A stretch of DNA of 46,529 nt from Dehalococcoidia bacterium (GTDB lineage Bacteria > Chloroflexota > Dehalococcoidia > Dehalococcoidales > UBA1222): assembly GCA_003597995.1 (NCBI GenBank), contig QZJY01000015.1:1-46529 (forward strand), given 5' to 3'. Position 1 is the first letter of the stretch. Each line of letters opens with the position of its first letter. Positions 14,132 through 23,545 of the stretch are shown one piece after another. The translations under genes were made by a program, and so were the position numbers. A model generated the notes under the pieces. That model saw only the letters and a list, made by a program, of their open reading frames with translations, made no database searches and was not told the origin of the DNA.

Positions 14132-14970
14132 AGCAACCCCCCTCCCGTCTGCATCTGGGTGATTATCATCGGCGCCAGAGTTAATATAATAGACGGGGTA
14201 GCCATTATGAACAACGCCAACTGCATCTTCTGCTCCGCCGCCTTCGCCTGGCCGATTATCTCGGCCCTTCTCCGTATTCTTGCATCGCTGACGGCCGTTT
14301 GCAGGGATTCTACTATTGAGACCCCATATTTCCGGGCCTGCAACACGGCGATCGCCAATCGCCGGACGTCCGGGACGCCCGTTCTCTCAGCCAATCCGTC
14401 GAATATTTGTTCAAACGGCAGGCCGATCCTGGCTTTCGCGATGCAAACGTTAAGTTCGTCGCGAAGCGCGTATTTTTTGTTCATCCCAGACGCCGTCCAC
14501 TCCAGCGATTTTTCCAGCGAGAGGCCTCCGGCCTGCGCCGCGGAAAGCCGGGAGGCGACCGTCAGGAACTCTCTCTTCATTTTCCGGCGGCGCTCAGCAA
14601 CCTGAAAGTTGAGCCACCAGTCCGGCAGTTTTGGCGTCAATATGAAAGCCAGAGCCCAGTATTCGCCCAAGAAAGAGGCAAATACCATTATTATCGAAAC
14701 GCCAAGCGCCGCAAATCTTACCGCGTCGTATGTCTCGGGCGTCAGCCCTTTCGGCCGCCCGGCCAACTCGATCAATTCTTTTGCGTCAGCGGGTCCGAAC
14801 AGTTTCACAAGAAAAGAATGTCTTCCCAGCAGATTCCGTAAAACGGCGGCTGGGTCGCCGGGCTGAAATTTACGCTCAACCAACAGAGGGTTTGTGGTCG
14901 CGGCAGCGCGCAGCGCGCACATGGCTGCAACCACAGTAAAAAACGCCAGCGCTCCCATTAAGATAATCAA
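14128..14970 (-). CDS. tadC: TadC-like platform protein (T2SSF domain)
   Basis: 280 aa inner-membrane platform protein with N-terminal helices, a cytoplasmic T2SSF domain (FLTVASRLSAAQAGGLSLEKSLEWTA..., RRLAIAVLQARKYGVSIVESLQ) and C-terminal helices ([20 protein letters not shown]). With TadB it couples the CpaF ATPase to pilin insertion. Its ATG overlaps the TadB stop by 4 nt (ATGA). Confidence 0.88.
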   Translation of the reverse strand: MIILMGALAFFTVVAAMCALRAAATTNPLLVERKFQPGDPAAVLRNLLGRHSFLVKLFGPADAKELIELAGRPKGLTPETYDAVRFAALGVSIIMVFASFLGEYWALAFILTPKLPDWWLNFQVAERRRKMKREFLTVASRLSAAQAGGLSLEKSLEWTASGMNKKYALRDELNVCIAKARIGLPFEQIFDGLAERTGVPDVRRLAIAVLQARKYGVSIVESLQTAVSDARIRRRAEIIGQAKAAEQKMQLALFIMATPSIILTLAPMIITQMQTGGGLL

Positions 14971-15857
14971 AATTCCTCAACCCCTTTGATAATCGTCCAC
15001 ATTAACCACGCACCAAAAATATATAACACGACGCACCCGCCGAGCACGTTTTTACCCAGCGGATGGTTGAACAGAACCTTAATCAAGTCGGGCGCAACGA
15101 AGAACATGGCCACAATATATGCCAGAGGCATCGCTCCAACTATCAATCCGGACATTTTCACACCCTTTGTCTCCTGGTCAACCTGGTACCTCGCATTCGT
15201 TCCTTCTTTTATATTTCTTATTACCGACCTGATTAGTTCTAATGATTCTCTTCCGCCTACTTTCATATACAGCTCCACAGCGTCCCTCAATTCTTCGGTC
15301 TCAACGCATGGCACGCGCCTCGCCATGCCGGCAAAGGCTTCAGACGGGGGAACATTCGCATACTCAACCGCCATATAAACGCGGGACAGTTCATCCTGCA
15401 CTTCTCTGGGAGCTACGCGGGCCGTCTCTCTCACCGCTTCTTTTATACCCATGCCGGACTCAAGACAGCCGAGGAGTATGTCCACCACAAACTCCATGTT
15501 GGTTTTAATTGCTTTTACTTTTGCCTTTGTCACAAATGTAGACGCCGGGCGCGGCGCAAACATGAACCCCAGCATCCCCAAGGCTACACCTATGGGTACG
15601 CCGCCCAGCAGGCACCCGGCCATCGCGCTCACCACAGCGCCGATTACCGCCGCCGTGAACGCCGCATCGGGGGACATCGCTGTGTCGCGCGACACGCCCC
15701 ATATACGATACAAATCTTCCATAACGCTTCTTTTCGCTTTCGACAACCTGGCTCCGGGCTCCCGCTCAACGAGCGGGTTGCGCGATGCATAACCGGCAAC
15801 GAAATACGCGGCTGATAACACTGTAAAAAACGTGAGCATTCCGACAACCAATAACAT
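14967..15857 (-). CDS. tadB: TadB-like platform protein (T2SSF domain)
   Basis: 296 aa. N-terminal helix, a pair of helices around 70-110, the T2SSF region (MEFVVDILLGCLESGMGIKEAVRETA..., LRDAVELYMKVGGRESLELIRSVIRN) and three C-terminal helices. Pairs with TadC as in all Tad loci. Its start overlaps the CpaF stop by 1 nt. Confidence 0.88.
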   Translation of the reverse strand: MLLVVGMLTFFTVLSAAYFVAGYASRNPLVEREPGARLSKAKRSVMEDLYRIWGVSRDTAMSPDAAFTAAVIGAVVSAMAGCLLGGVPIGVALGMLGFMFAPRPASTFVTKAKVKAIKTNMEFVVDILLGCLESGMGIKEAVRETARVAPREVQDELSRVYMAVEYANVPPSEAFAGMARRVPCVETEELRDAVELYMKVGGRESLELIRSVIRNIKEGTNARYQVDQETKGVKMSGLIVGAMPLAYIVAMFFVAPDLIKVLFNHPLGKNVLGGCVVLYIFGAWLMWTIIKGVEEF

Positions 15858-17203
15858 TAGACCACCCCCTTGAAAAATAAACCGAGTTCTTCCCTCTCTC
15901 TGTCCGTCAGGAAATACTTCAGCTTGCGGTGAAGTAAAAAGCCCGGCGTTTTACCCAACGCTTTCAGTTCGCCTATCGGCTCTTCACCCGGCGCAAAACC
16001 TTTCAGGTCACATTCAAACAAAGGCACAATCGCCGGCAAAGATTCTTCCGCGCGCCGCACCTCCACTACGTCGGTTATCCTTCTATGACCACCAAGCTGT
16101 GAAAGATAAACGATCAATTCCACCGCCGCCACTTTTCCGGCGCGCGCTGTCAAATCTTTGTAAGAGCCGTCCGGATACGCCGCAAGCATATCGGACAGCC
16201 GCTGCGGCACTTCCTCCGGGCTTTCTGCATGCACAGTGCTCATCGAGCCGGGATGACCTATGTTCATCGCCTGAAGCGTGTAGTAGGTCGTCTTTGGGCA
16301 TCGGCTTTCCGAAACAAGCACGCGCGTCGGTTTCATCCGCAACGCCTTTTCAAATATCAGATCTATCGGCACCTCTCCGACCCCCTCCGCGTTGGCGCGG
16401 CGCGGCTCGAATACTTTTACGACCGGCGTCGGCAGCCAGGGTCGAGAGGGGTCCGGCTGACCCACCTTTGATTCCGCCGGGTCTTCCACAAAGACCAGGT
16501 TTTCTTTCGGACCGACGCACAGCATCAATGCGTTCAAAAATGTGTTCTTGCCGGAGCCCATCCCTCCAGCAGCATATATATTGAGCCTAGCTTTCACAAA
16601 AAGCTTGAACATCTTGACCAAATTTTCCGGGAAGAGCTTCCTCTCGGCAAGCTCTTCCAATGTAAACAACCTGGAAAACTTGCGTATCGTCACGCTGGTC
16701 CCGCGCACTGAAGGCTGCGGGATAGTGATAACGACGCGCGACCCGTCTGGCAACCGGCAGTCTTCGATAGGCTGGAATTCGTCTACTTTCCTGCCGACCG
16801 ACGCAGCCATTCTCTCGGCCGTCCGGCGGAGATGCTCCTCCGACAGGAAATTTTTTTGCCATTCCTTTACTTCCCCGTTTTCTTCGTAGGTTATCAGGTC
16901 ATAGCGGTGAATCCATATGTCGGTTACATCCGGGTTGGACATTAGTTCGTTGATCGGTCCGTATCCATACATATCCCTGATCAGCAACTCCAAAGCTTCG
17001 TTCACATGGTTGGGGGCGGCGCGATTTTTTATTATCTCTCTGAACAGCCCCTTCGCCGCGCTCTGTTCGCCGTCCTTAAATATGTCTGGGCGCTCCCTCC
17101 ATGCGCGCACAAAAAATTCAGCGCGCACTTCGTCCAACACTTTTTCTGACAGGAGTGGGTTCGTCCGTGTGGCTGCACCAAACCTTGTTTCGTAAAGCGA
17201 CAT
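15857..17203 (-). CDS. cpaF: CpaF/TadA-family secretion ATPase with altered Walker A
   Basis: 448 aa hexameric ATPase that powers Flp pilus assembly. The N-terminal domain (YGYGPINELMSNPDVTDIWI) and the CpaF arginine-rich region (LPDGSRVVITIPQPSVRGTSVTIRKF) are conserved. The P-loop reads GGMGSGKNT: the residue after Lys219 is Asn220 (codon AAC), where Ser/Thr normally holds magnesium. FVEDPAE and STVHAESPEE are in place, but the usual GEVRG is SESRC. The enzyme may hydrolyse ATP poorly or bind it differently. The gene overlaps TadB by 1 nt. Confidence 0.87.
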   Translation of the reverse strand: MSLYETRFGAATRTNPLLSEKVLDEVRAEFFVRAWRERPDIFKDGEQSAAKGLFREIIKNRAAPNHVNEALELLIRDMYGYGPINELMSNPDVTDIWIHRYDLITYEENGEVKEWQKNFLSEEHLRRTAERMAASVGRKVDEFQPIEDCRLPDGSRVVITIPQPSVRGTSVTIRKFSRLFTLEELAERKLFPENLVKMFKLFVKARLNIYAAGGMGSGKNTFLNALMLCVGPKENLVFVEDPAESKVGQPDPSRPWLPTPVVKVFEPRRANAEGVGEVPIDLIFEKALRMKPTRVLVSESRCPKTTYYTLQAMNIGHPGSMSTVHAESPEEVPQRLSDMLAAYPDGSYKDLTARAGKVAAVELIVYLSQLGGHRRITDVVEVRRAEESLPAIVPLFECDLKGFAPGEEPIGELKALGKTPGFLLHRKLKYFLTDREREELGLFFKGVV

Positions 17204-17205
17204 TT

Positions 17206-18486
17206 TCAGTCTACCTTTCTTTTGTTTTTAAAAGAAAATACGTTTTTCAGACTCAACCTTTTCTTGTGTTCTCGGCGCATCTCCGTTCCTACCAGCGAAC
17301 TGCATAACTTTATTATCTCAACCGAAAAAGGAGAGTCCGGCTTTAAACACATCAAGGGGGCGCCCTTACCTTTATGTTTTTCTATTTCCTTGTCTTCCGG
17401 CAACTGGGCGCGCGGCGGCAGCACCATGCCGGCTTCTTCTTCAAATAAGTTCAATATATGTTTTACGGTGAACCATGTACTATGATTTCTATTTATTACC
17501 AAAGACACCTTTGACATGTCTCCGAATATCTGCCTCGCTTCGTATTTGATAAACTTTGCTAATTTTTTGACGCTTTCATAGTCAACGTCTATAACCAACA
17601 GTATTGACGACGCCTTATCCAGAGCGACAATCGCCGCGTCCCTTCTTTCCAGCGCCACCCCGAGGTCAATGAACATAAAATGGAAATACTTTTTTGTTAT
17701 GAGCATTATTCTTTCTGCGACTTCAGCGGTAAGTAAAGATCTCTCACCGGGCAAAAGGGGAGGCGCCAGATAATATACATTCGCTTTCTCATGATAATTC
17801 ATACATTGCCGCACTTCTTCCCAACCCGATGATAAGCTCAGGTCTTGCCAGGAGACGACCGTCTTCATCTCGTCCATGCCGGCGAAGCCCATTGCCACAT
17901 CTCCAGACCCATAATCCGTGTTGAGGTCGATTAGTGCCGTCCGGAATATCTTTCCTTTGTCCTTCTCAATCTTGCTCGCCCACATTCCGACGGCTGCGGC
18001 GGAGTTGGTGGAAATAGTAGTCTTCCCCGCGCCGCCTTTTGTTGAGTAAACCGCTGCTGTGAACGTATTTACAACTTCTACTTTCCCTGAAGCATTGAAA
18101 CTAATCTCGTTGTTACCTTCTTTTTTGTCTTCAAACTCGAACCGCGTCGGAGACATTTTTGACAAAATGGAATAAATCGTCTTCAATGACTTTACTGGAT
18201 TCTCCGGTACGGTCATTACCTGGCTGGACGATAACCTGTTGTATGTATCCATATCTACGCTTCCCGCCGTGAACACCTTTATGTTCGGACGCAGGTAAGC
18301 TATGTCAATCGCTGCCTTTGACCATTCCACAGGCACCAGCACGCCGTCTGGTTTAATAACGTCAACTTGCGCGTACAACCCTTCAGTCGTAAACACTTCG
18401 CCGGCCACTGCTATTTTATCTCCAGCAGCGCGCCGGCTACTTTCCACAAATTCACGGCTGCCGCCTATGATTATCCGTGGCGTCAT
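17206..18486 (-). CDS. CpaE/TadZ-like ATPase 1
   Basis: 426 aa. N-terminal receiver-like half (residues 1-115, PDGVLVPVEWSKAAIDIAYL) and a C-terminal MinD/ParA-type ATPase with a full Walker A (STKGGAGKTTIS) and FIDLGVALERRDAAIV. TadZ proteins mark the pole or site where the Tad machine assembles and recruit CpaF. It sits 2 nt before cpaF and shares ATGA with the CpaB-like gene. Of the three paralogues it has the most regular P-loop. Confidence 0.85.
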   Translation of the reverse strand: MTPRIIIGGSREFVESSRRAAGDKIAVAGEVFTTEGLYAQVDVIKPDGVLVPVEWSKAAIDIAYLRPNIKVFTAGSVDMDTYNRLSSSQVMTVPENPVKSLKTIYSILSKMSPTRFEFEDKKEGNNEISFNASGKVEVVNTFTAAVYSTKGGAGKTTISTNSAAAVGMWASKIEKDKGKIFRTALIDLNTDYGSGDVAMGFAGMDEMKTVVSWQDLSLSSGWEEVRQCMNYHEKANVYYLAPPLLPGERSLLTAEVAERIMLITKKYFHFMFIDLGVALERRDAAIVALDKASSILLVIDVDYESVKKLAKFIKYEARQIFGDMSKVSLVINRNHSTWFTVKHILNLFEEEAGMVLPPRAQLPEDKEIEKHKGKGAPLMCLKPDSPFSVEIIKLCSSLVGTEMRREHKKRLSLKNVFSFKNKRKVD

Positions 18487-19121
18487 TCGTCACCACCAAC
18501 CTTCGGCTTCGGTTTTAAAACAAAAGTAATATCGCCGGGCTCGTAAAAATACGGCAAAACTTTTTCTATTTCATCCGACTTAAAAGCCAGAACAAGCCCT
18601 TCGCTTTCGTTCTCGCCGTACCGGTTTCTGGCTACTAAAACGTCTGAGGCTATATTTACAACCGCCGGCTCATCTTTCTTTTTCTCGTTTTTCTTTTTAG
18701 TGTAGATATCCACAATATCGCCCTCGTTCAAAGAGCCGGCGACCGTCGTGGAAAGCTGCTTCGGCAGAGCGACGGCCCTGTACGTTTCGCCCAGGGCGGC
18801 GAGTTTTCCTGACATCATCGCGTTCTGCGGCGGCTCGAACATCGAATTCCTCAACACCGTGCCCGCAGGAACAAAGCCCTTTACCACCATCCCGGCTACC
18901 TGCTGCGGTTCTATAACAACATCTTCGTATAGCCCCATCCTGAGAGCATCTTCATACTGCAGGAACTCCCCGGTCACGACCTGCGCCGCGCCCATATCTT
19001 TTTTAGCCGTCACCACTCTGACCGTGCCGGTGTACCTTTGCACGGTCGCTACGGTTACCAGGGCTGCAGCCGATGCCAGCAGGACCGTTACGGCCAGCCA
19101 CAACTTGTAGTTTTTGACCAT
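18483..19121 (-). CDS. cpaB: CpaB/RcpC-like SAF-domain protein
   Basis: 212 aa with one N-terminal transmembrane helix (YKLWLAVTVLLASAAALVTV) and a SAF domain (ITAKKDMGAAQVVTGEFLQY in type, GMVVKGFVPAGTVLRNSMF, AVALPKQLSTTVAGSLNEGDIVDIYTKK). CpaB proteins are periplasmic or cell-wall parts of Tad systems. There is no secretin gene, as expected for a Gram-positive cell, so its role is probably in the wall zone. Confidence 0.85.
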   Translation of the reverse strand: MVKNYKLWLAVTVLLASAAALVTVATVQRYTGTVRVVTAKKDMGAAQVVTGEFLQYEDALRMGLYEDVVIEPQQVAGMVVKGFVPAGTVLRNSMFEPPQNAMMSGKLAALGETYRAVALPKQLSTTVAGSLNEGDIVDIYTKKKNEKKKDEPAVVNIASDVLVARNRYGENESEGLVLAFKSDEIEKVLPYFYEPGDITFVLKPKPKVGGDE

Positions 19122-19134
19122 ACGTCTATCCCCC

Positions 19135-20319
19135 CTAAATTTTTAAAATTTCACATACGGCGTTTGATAGCTCGCTGACGGATGTGTCGTACTCCACGCT
19201 TATTCCCACAGGAGGGTTATTCTCCCGCTGGGCCGAGTTGAGCGCAACTTCCTCCTCGGAGCCTCCTATCACGCCTATAACTCTTTTCACACCCAACTCC
19301 CCGGCGTAAACCTCGGGGGACAGGCCAACTCCATACAGCATTCTGTTAACTACGAGAACGTGCAGAGGCCAACCGGATTCCACCCATGAGCGCGCCCGTT
19401 CAAACGCCATAACCGACGTGTCGGTGACCATTATTACGCAACTGGCGCGGGACAACACATCTCCTATTGGCGCTCCTTCCCCGGTGTCTATTATCACTAT
19501 CTTTTTCTCTTCCTCCTTGCACTCGGCCAATTGCCCCAAAGAATCACAGAAAACATAATCGCGTTTCGCAGCGGACTCGGGGCTTGATCCATAATAGATA
19601 TACCCGCCGGGCTCTTTTCCAACTTCTAGATGCAGCGCGCCGTAATCACTCATCGAAGCTGCCAGCGACGCGCAGATAGTGCTTGCTCCGACGCCGCCCT
19701 TGGCCCTGACTACAAGGACGACGTGCTCGGCGCCTTTAACGAGACCGCCAAGCGGCTCATCAAAACGCTGCGTCTTTTGAACTGCGCTATCTGCCGCTAA
19801 ACACCGCGTTTCTTCTAAATTACTCCCTTTTTCCCATAAAGAATAATCTATAGAATTATCTTCACCTGGTTCACCCGGCGACCACAGGACCGGCTCGGGA
19901 TAAAGCTCTTTCTCGGCGGCGCTTCTTGCCGCCGCCACAACAGCTTTTATCCCTATTCCCCGCTGCGAAACCGCGTCGGTTATTATATTCCCGGCTCCAT
20001 CGACCACTTTTCCGTTATTTACATACAAAAGACATCCTGGAGGAACCCCGGCGCTTTGCGCTTCTTCTTCCATCTCTTTTCCTCGCCGGTCCTTATCTCC
20101 CACCAGAACAACCACGGGAACATTCATTCGCAGCGCGGATTCAAGCGCTTTATCCTCATTTATTTGAACCTTATCTGAGCTGCGCAACACTACCGCAACC
20201 ATTCCCTTTTCAATCTCTTTTAAACTTACTGGAAAAGGCATACACGACAACCCCGCCGCCCTCTCCATTTTTTTTACTTGACCATCGTCCAGCGGCAAAG
20301 CAAGACATTTCAGCTCCAT
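19135..20319 (-). CDS. TadZ-like protein 2 with degenerate P-loop
   Basis: 394 aa. N-terminal receiver-like part, linker, then a MinD-like fold. The P-loop reads RAKGGVGASTIC: the catalytic lysine position is Ala (codon GCA). Later motifs IVIIDTGEGAPIGDVL and HVLVVNRMLYGVGLS keep the fold. Some TadZ/CpaE proteins are known to have atypical Walker A boxes, so it is probably a scaffold or poor ATPase. It follows TadZ 3 directly and precedes CpaB by 13 nt. Confidence 0.8.
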   Translation of the reverse strand: MELKCLALPLDDGQVKKMERAAGLSCMPFPVSLKEIEKGMVAVVLRSSDKVQINEDKALESALRMNVPVVVLVGDKDRRGKEMEEEAQSAGVPPGCLLYVNNGKVVDGAGNIITDAVSQRGIGIKAVVAAARSAAEKELYPEPVLWSPGEPGEDNSIDYSLWEKGSNLEETRCLAADSAVQKTQRFDEPLGGLVKGAEHVVLVVRAKGGVGASTICASLAASMSDYGALHLEVGKEPGGYIYYGSSPESAAKRDYVFCDSLGQLAECKEEEKKIVIIDTGEGAPIGDVLSRASCVIMVTDTSVMAFERARSWVESGWPLHVLVVNRMLYGVGLSPEVYAGELGVKRVIGVIGGSEEEVALNSAQRENNPPVGISVEYDTSVSELSNAVCEILKI

Positions 20320-21774
20320 TTAACCTTTCATCTCCTTTTTTAGGTTTTCAACCAATAATTTTACTGATTTTGCGAACCTGGTTTTTCCCCATTTTACAGG
20401 CGGCACGTAAATGTTTCTTTTTTGTGACTCTTTCCTCGATTTCTCCATCAGCGCCGGGTCGTCCGGTATTGTCGCGCATACATCTAAATTCATAATGTTG
20501 GAAATATCCTGCGGGCTCACTTCGGATCTCGCGCTCACGCAGTTTACCACCAAAGACATCTCTTTTTCCGAAAGAAACGACGCTCTACCCATCCGGTACA
20601 TAGACACGACGTTCACTGTGCTCCAGCTTGGCTTTGCGACCAGCACTACTTTATCCGCCATCCTCAGCGCTTCTTCTGTTTTTTTAGAGAGCAGGGCCGA
20701 TCCGAAATCGAGAACAACATATTCATACTCGCTGCGTTTTTTAGCAATGAACTCGTGGATACTTTCAAGACTCTCCACCTCGTCAATGAACACAACTTCT
20801 AAATCGCTTTTCGGGGTTATGCCGCCGCGGGTAAGAGCGGTTAAGCCGCTGTTTATATTATCCATGTCTATAACTACTGTCTTATGGTTCACTGACAACG
20901 CGAACGCTGTGTTTATCGCCAGCGTGGTTTTGCCCTGGTCTCCTTTCGTCGATGAGTAGAAAGCAACCACGCTCCCTTTACCGCCAACCCCATCCACTTT
21001 AAATACCTTTTCAAGAACTCCCAGAGCGCCTGTCGCGTTGGTCTTTAACACCGCATTATGCCGTATTGCTTCAGACCAGATATCAGGCGTCGCCTCTCCC
21101 ACTTTCCCCATTGCAATTAAAAAAGAACCGTTGCCATTTCTCAGTGCGGCAATTTCCTCAATATCAACTATAACAGCATCCGCGCTGTCAGGCTTCTTTT
21201 TTATCTCCCATCCTTTCTTAACAATCAAGTCCGCGCATTTTTGCGAGTTCGGGCCGATAAGGCATACGGATTTAAACGTCGCGATGGAAGAAGCTTTTCC
21301 TTCCTGTTTTACCGGCCTGTCCTTTCTAAATATACTTAGAAGGCTAAACCCTCGTGCCTTTTGGCGGCTGCTTCCGTCGTTATCCATATCGCTTCTCACA
21401 TCCGCCAGTGTTCCCGGCGTCATTATGCGCCGGGCAATTTCCCGGGGTTCCACGGGGTCATATACAACATCGTACACGCCCAACAGGGCAGCGTCTCTGA
21501 CCACGCTTCTCGCCTCCGGGTCGTTGCGCCGGCCCGGCAGAAGGATCACTCTAACGTTTTGAAGCCTCAACTGCTCCACTACTTCAAAAAATTCTTGCCC
21601 TCTCTTTAAGAGCCGCGACAACACCACAATGTCCGCGCCACGCTGCTGCGCCATGGTCAGAGAAGCCTCCAGGTAGTAGCATTCGCCTACTACTTCCATC
21701 CCTTGTTTTTTTAATTCCCTGGCTATGCTTTTATCCAGGCTCTCCGTGCCAGTGGCTGTAATTATTCTTTGCAT
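20320..21774 (-). CDS. TadZ/CpaE-like ATPase 3
   Basis: 484 aa, longest of the three. A receiver-like domain at 1-130 (GADIVVLSRLLKRGQEFFEVVEQ), a second receiver-like segment around 170-240, then an ATPase with STKGDQGKTTLAINTAF, VVIDMDNINSGL and YVVLDFGSALLSKKTEEAL. The P-loop keeps Lys-Thr. First gene of the Tad block, 46 nt after the cell-wall hydrolase gene; start ATG 21774 with AAAGGGGG. Confidence 0.82.
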   Translation of the reverse strand: MQRIITATGTESLDKSIARELKKQGMEVVGECYYLEASLTMAQQRGADIVVLSRLLKRGQEFFEVVEQLRLQNVRVILLPGRRNDPEARSVVRDAALLGVYDVVYDPVEPREIARRIMTPGTLADVRSDMDNDGSSRQKARGFSLLSIFRKDRPVKQEGKASSIATFKSVCLIGPNSQKCADLIVKKGWEIKKKPDSADAVIVDIEEIAALRNGNGSFLIAMGKVGEATPDIWSEAIRHNAVLKTNATGALGVLEKVFKVDGVGGKGSVVAFYSSTKGDQGKTTLAINTAFALSVNHKTVVIDMDNINSGLTALTRGGITPKSDLEVVFIDEVESLESIHEFIAKKRSEYEYVVLDFGSALLSKKTEEALRMADKVVLVAKPSWSTVNVVSMYRMGRASFLSEKEMSLVVNCVSARSEVSPQDISNIMNLDVCATIPDDPALMEKSRKESQKRNIYVPPVKWGKTRFAKSVKLLVENLKKEMKG

Positions 21775-21820
21775 TTACATACCCCCTTTACGATCCAAAA
21801 AAAGATACTTGTGAGACCGG

Positions 21821-23545
21821 TCACGGCCTCGCCACCATCAGCGGGTCTATCCAGGTGTTCCTTTCCAGATCCAGCACCCCGAAGTGCAGGTGCGCCCCGG
21901 TCGAACGCCCGGTGATGCCCACGCCTCCGACCTGCTGCCCGGGTTGCACGGACCAGCCGACCGACACGTCAATACTGCTTAAATGAGCATAGACATAAGT
22001 GTGGCTGCCGTCCATGATTTTTATGTACATTCCGTATCCCCGGCTGTGGTCGTTCGGGTCCTGCCACCCGGCGTGTTCAACCACGCCGCCGGATATGGAC
22101 ACAACAGGCGTCCCTTCCGGCGCAGTGATATCAATCCCGTCGTGATGCCTTAATTCCCCGGTGATCGGGTCTTTCCGCCAGCCGAAGTACGATGATATCG
22201 CGGTGTGTCCCGGCACCGGCCAGGCCGCCGGGCTCTTAAACCGTTCCGCCAACTCCCATATGGGCTCAGCATACTCTTTTCTGCACCTTTTCAGCGCGTC
22301 GTCCCCGCGAAATCCCCCGTAGAAAGCCAGCACGCCCAGCGTCCGCTCTTTCCAATCCGGACCGTCCCAGTCTATGTCTTTTAGTCCCAACCCCTTCAAC
22401 ATGCACGCCCCCACCATTATCTGAGCCCTTGGGTTGTTTTTATCCAGGTTTACGTCGAAACCCAGAAGCGGGGCGTAATACTGCCAGTTTTCGGGCGATA
22501 CCTGCATCAACCCGTAACAGTGGGTCTTGGGGTTCTCAGCCTGCGGGTTGAAGCTGCTTTCCTTAAAAGCCACCGCCGCCAGGAACCACCAGGGTATGCC
22601 GTACCGCTGCTCCGCTTCCTTAAAATAGGGAAGCAGGTCGGGCGGGATCATCGCTTCCGAGGCGTATTCCGACGGCGAATACTGCGCCAGCAGCCAGTCC
22701 AGCCATTCCTTACGCTCGTTGAAGCCATTCCCGGCTTCGACAACCATTATGCGGTTCAGCGCCATGTCGTCGTCCGGCTTTAAGTCATAGAACTCTTTCA
22801 GGTATTGCTCCAGGCGTTTCCACTCGGACAGCGTCTTTATATCCTTCAGTCGTTCGTATGTTATTGTGTATGTATTTTCGCCTTCACCATGGGTCTCCGT
22901 CACCCATTCGTAGTGATACTGGTAATGTCCGAATATGGTGTAAGCCTCAATAAGAAGGTAGACTTCATACATTTCGCATCCGTCCTTGCCGCATACCTCC
23001 ACTAATGACTTTTTATAGTAGAAGTACGGGTGGATGTCCTTGGCCACTTTTTCTCTTATGGTATCCGGTATTCCAGGCTTATTTTTTACATAAGCCCAAT
23101 ACAGCGACGTGGCGTGGACCATGCCCCATTTTAGCTTCAGTTTCTGATCGTTTCCGTAGCGGTCCACCATCTGATGCAGGTTCCCTACGCCTTGGCCGGG
23201 GTAATACGGATCTTGGGGGGAACTTTCATATTTACCGTTTTGGCCGATTTCAACGGTTTCTCTATTGACGAGCCAGGTATCTTCCACGTTATACTTACTG
23301 CAAAGATTTTCATACTTCTGCTGTATGGCTGCGTCTTCCGGCGACGGTTCCACGCCGGTCAGCGCCCTCTGCGGCGTCATGGCGGCGTATGTAGCAGCGA
23401 TGAGCGTAGTCACCAGCGCTGCCGCAATAAGCAACATTATTATGACCGGCAAATAAGGAGCAAGTAGAAGCAAAAGCTTTCTACCGGCTGCTTTTCCTAT
23501 CGTTTTAGCCGCGTTCTTAGCCGCGCTTTTAATTTGATTCTTCAT
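21821..23545 (-). CDS. Lytic transglycosylase + M23 peptidase (VirB1/Orf14-like cell-wall hydrolase)
   Basis: 574 aa. An N-terminal transmembrane helix (YLPVIIMLLIAAALVTTLIA) is followed by an unassigned region (60-280), a lytic transglycosylase-like domain (GIPWWFLAAVAFKESSFNPQA, the Glu being catalytic, then YGLMQVSPENW) and a C-terminal M23 LytM domain with HHDGIDI and HLHFG zinc ligands. It would open glycan and peptide parts of peptidoglycan for the secretion channel, as VirB1 or TcpG/CwlT-type proteins do. Its ATG overlaps the HerA-like stop (ATGA). Confidence 0.85.
   Translation of the reverse strand: MKNQIKSAAKNAAKTIGKAAGRKLLLLLAPYLPVIIMLLIAAALVTTLIAATYAAMTPQRALTGVEPSPEDAAIQQKYENLCSKYNVEDTWLVNRETVEIGQNGKYESSPQDPYYPGQGVGNLHQMVDRYGNDQKLKLKWGMVHATSLYWAYVKNKPGIPDTIREKVAKDIHPYFYYKKSLVEVCGKDGCEMYEVYLLIEAYTIFGHYQYHYEWVTETHGEGENTYTITYERLKDIKTLSEWKRLEQYLKEFYDLKPDDDMALNRIMVVEAGNGFNERKEWLDWLLAQYSPSEYASEAMIPPDLLPYFKEAEQRYGIPWWFLAAVAFKESSFNPQAENPKTHCYGLMQVSPENWQYYAPLLGFDVNLDKNNPRAQIMVGACMLKGLGLKDIDWDGPDWKERTLGVLAFYGGFRGDDALKRCRKEYAEPIWELAERFKSPAAWPVPGHTAISSYFGWRKDPITGELRHHDGIDITAPEGTPVVSISGGVVEHAGWQDPNDHSRGYGMYIKIMDGSHTYVYAHLSSIDVSVGWSVQPGQQVGGVGITGRSTGAHLHFGVLDLERNTWIDPLMVARP

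Noticed and set aside
21038-21562. Plus-strand 174-aa frame over TadZ 3
   Set aside because: Low-complexity Ser/Ile/Leu composition typical of an antisense shadow of a GC-rich gene, with no ribosome site.
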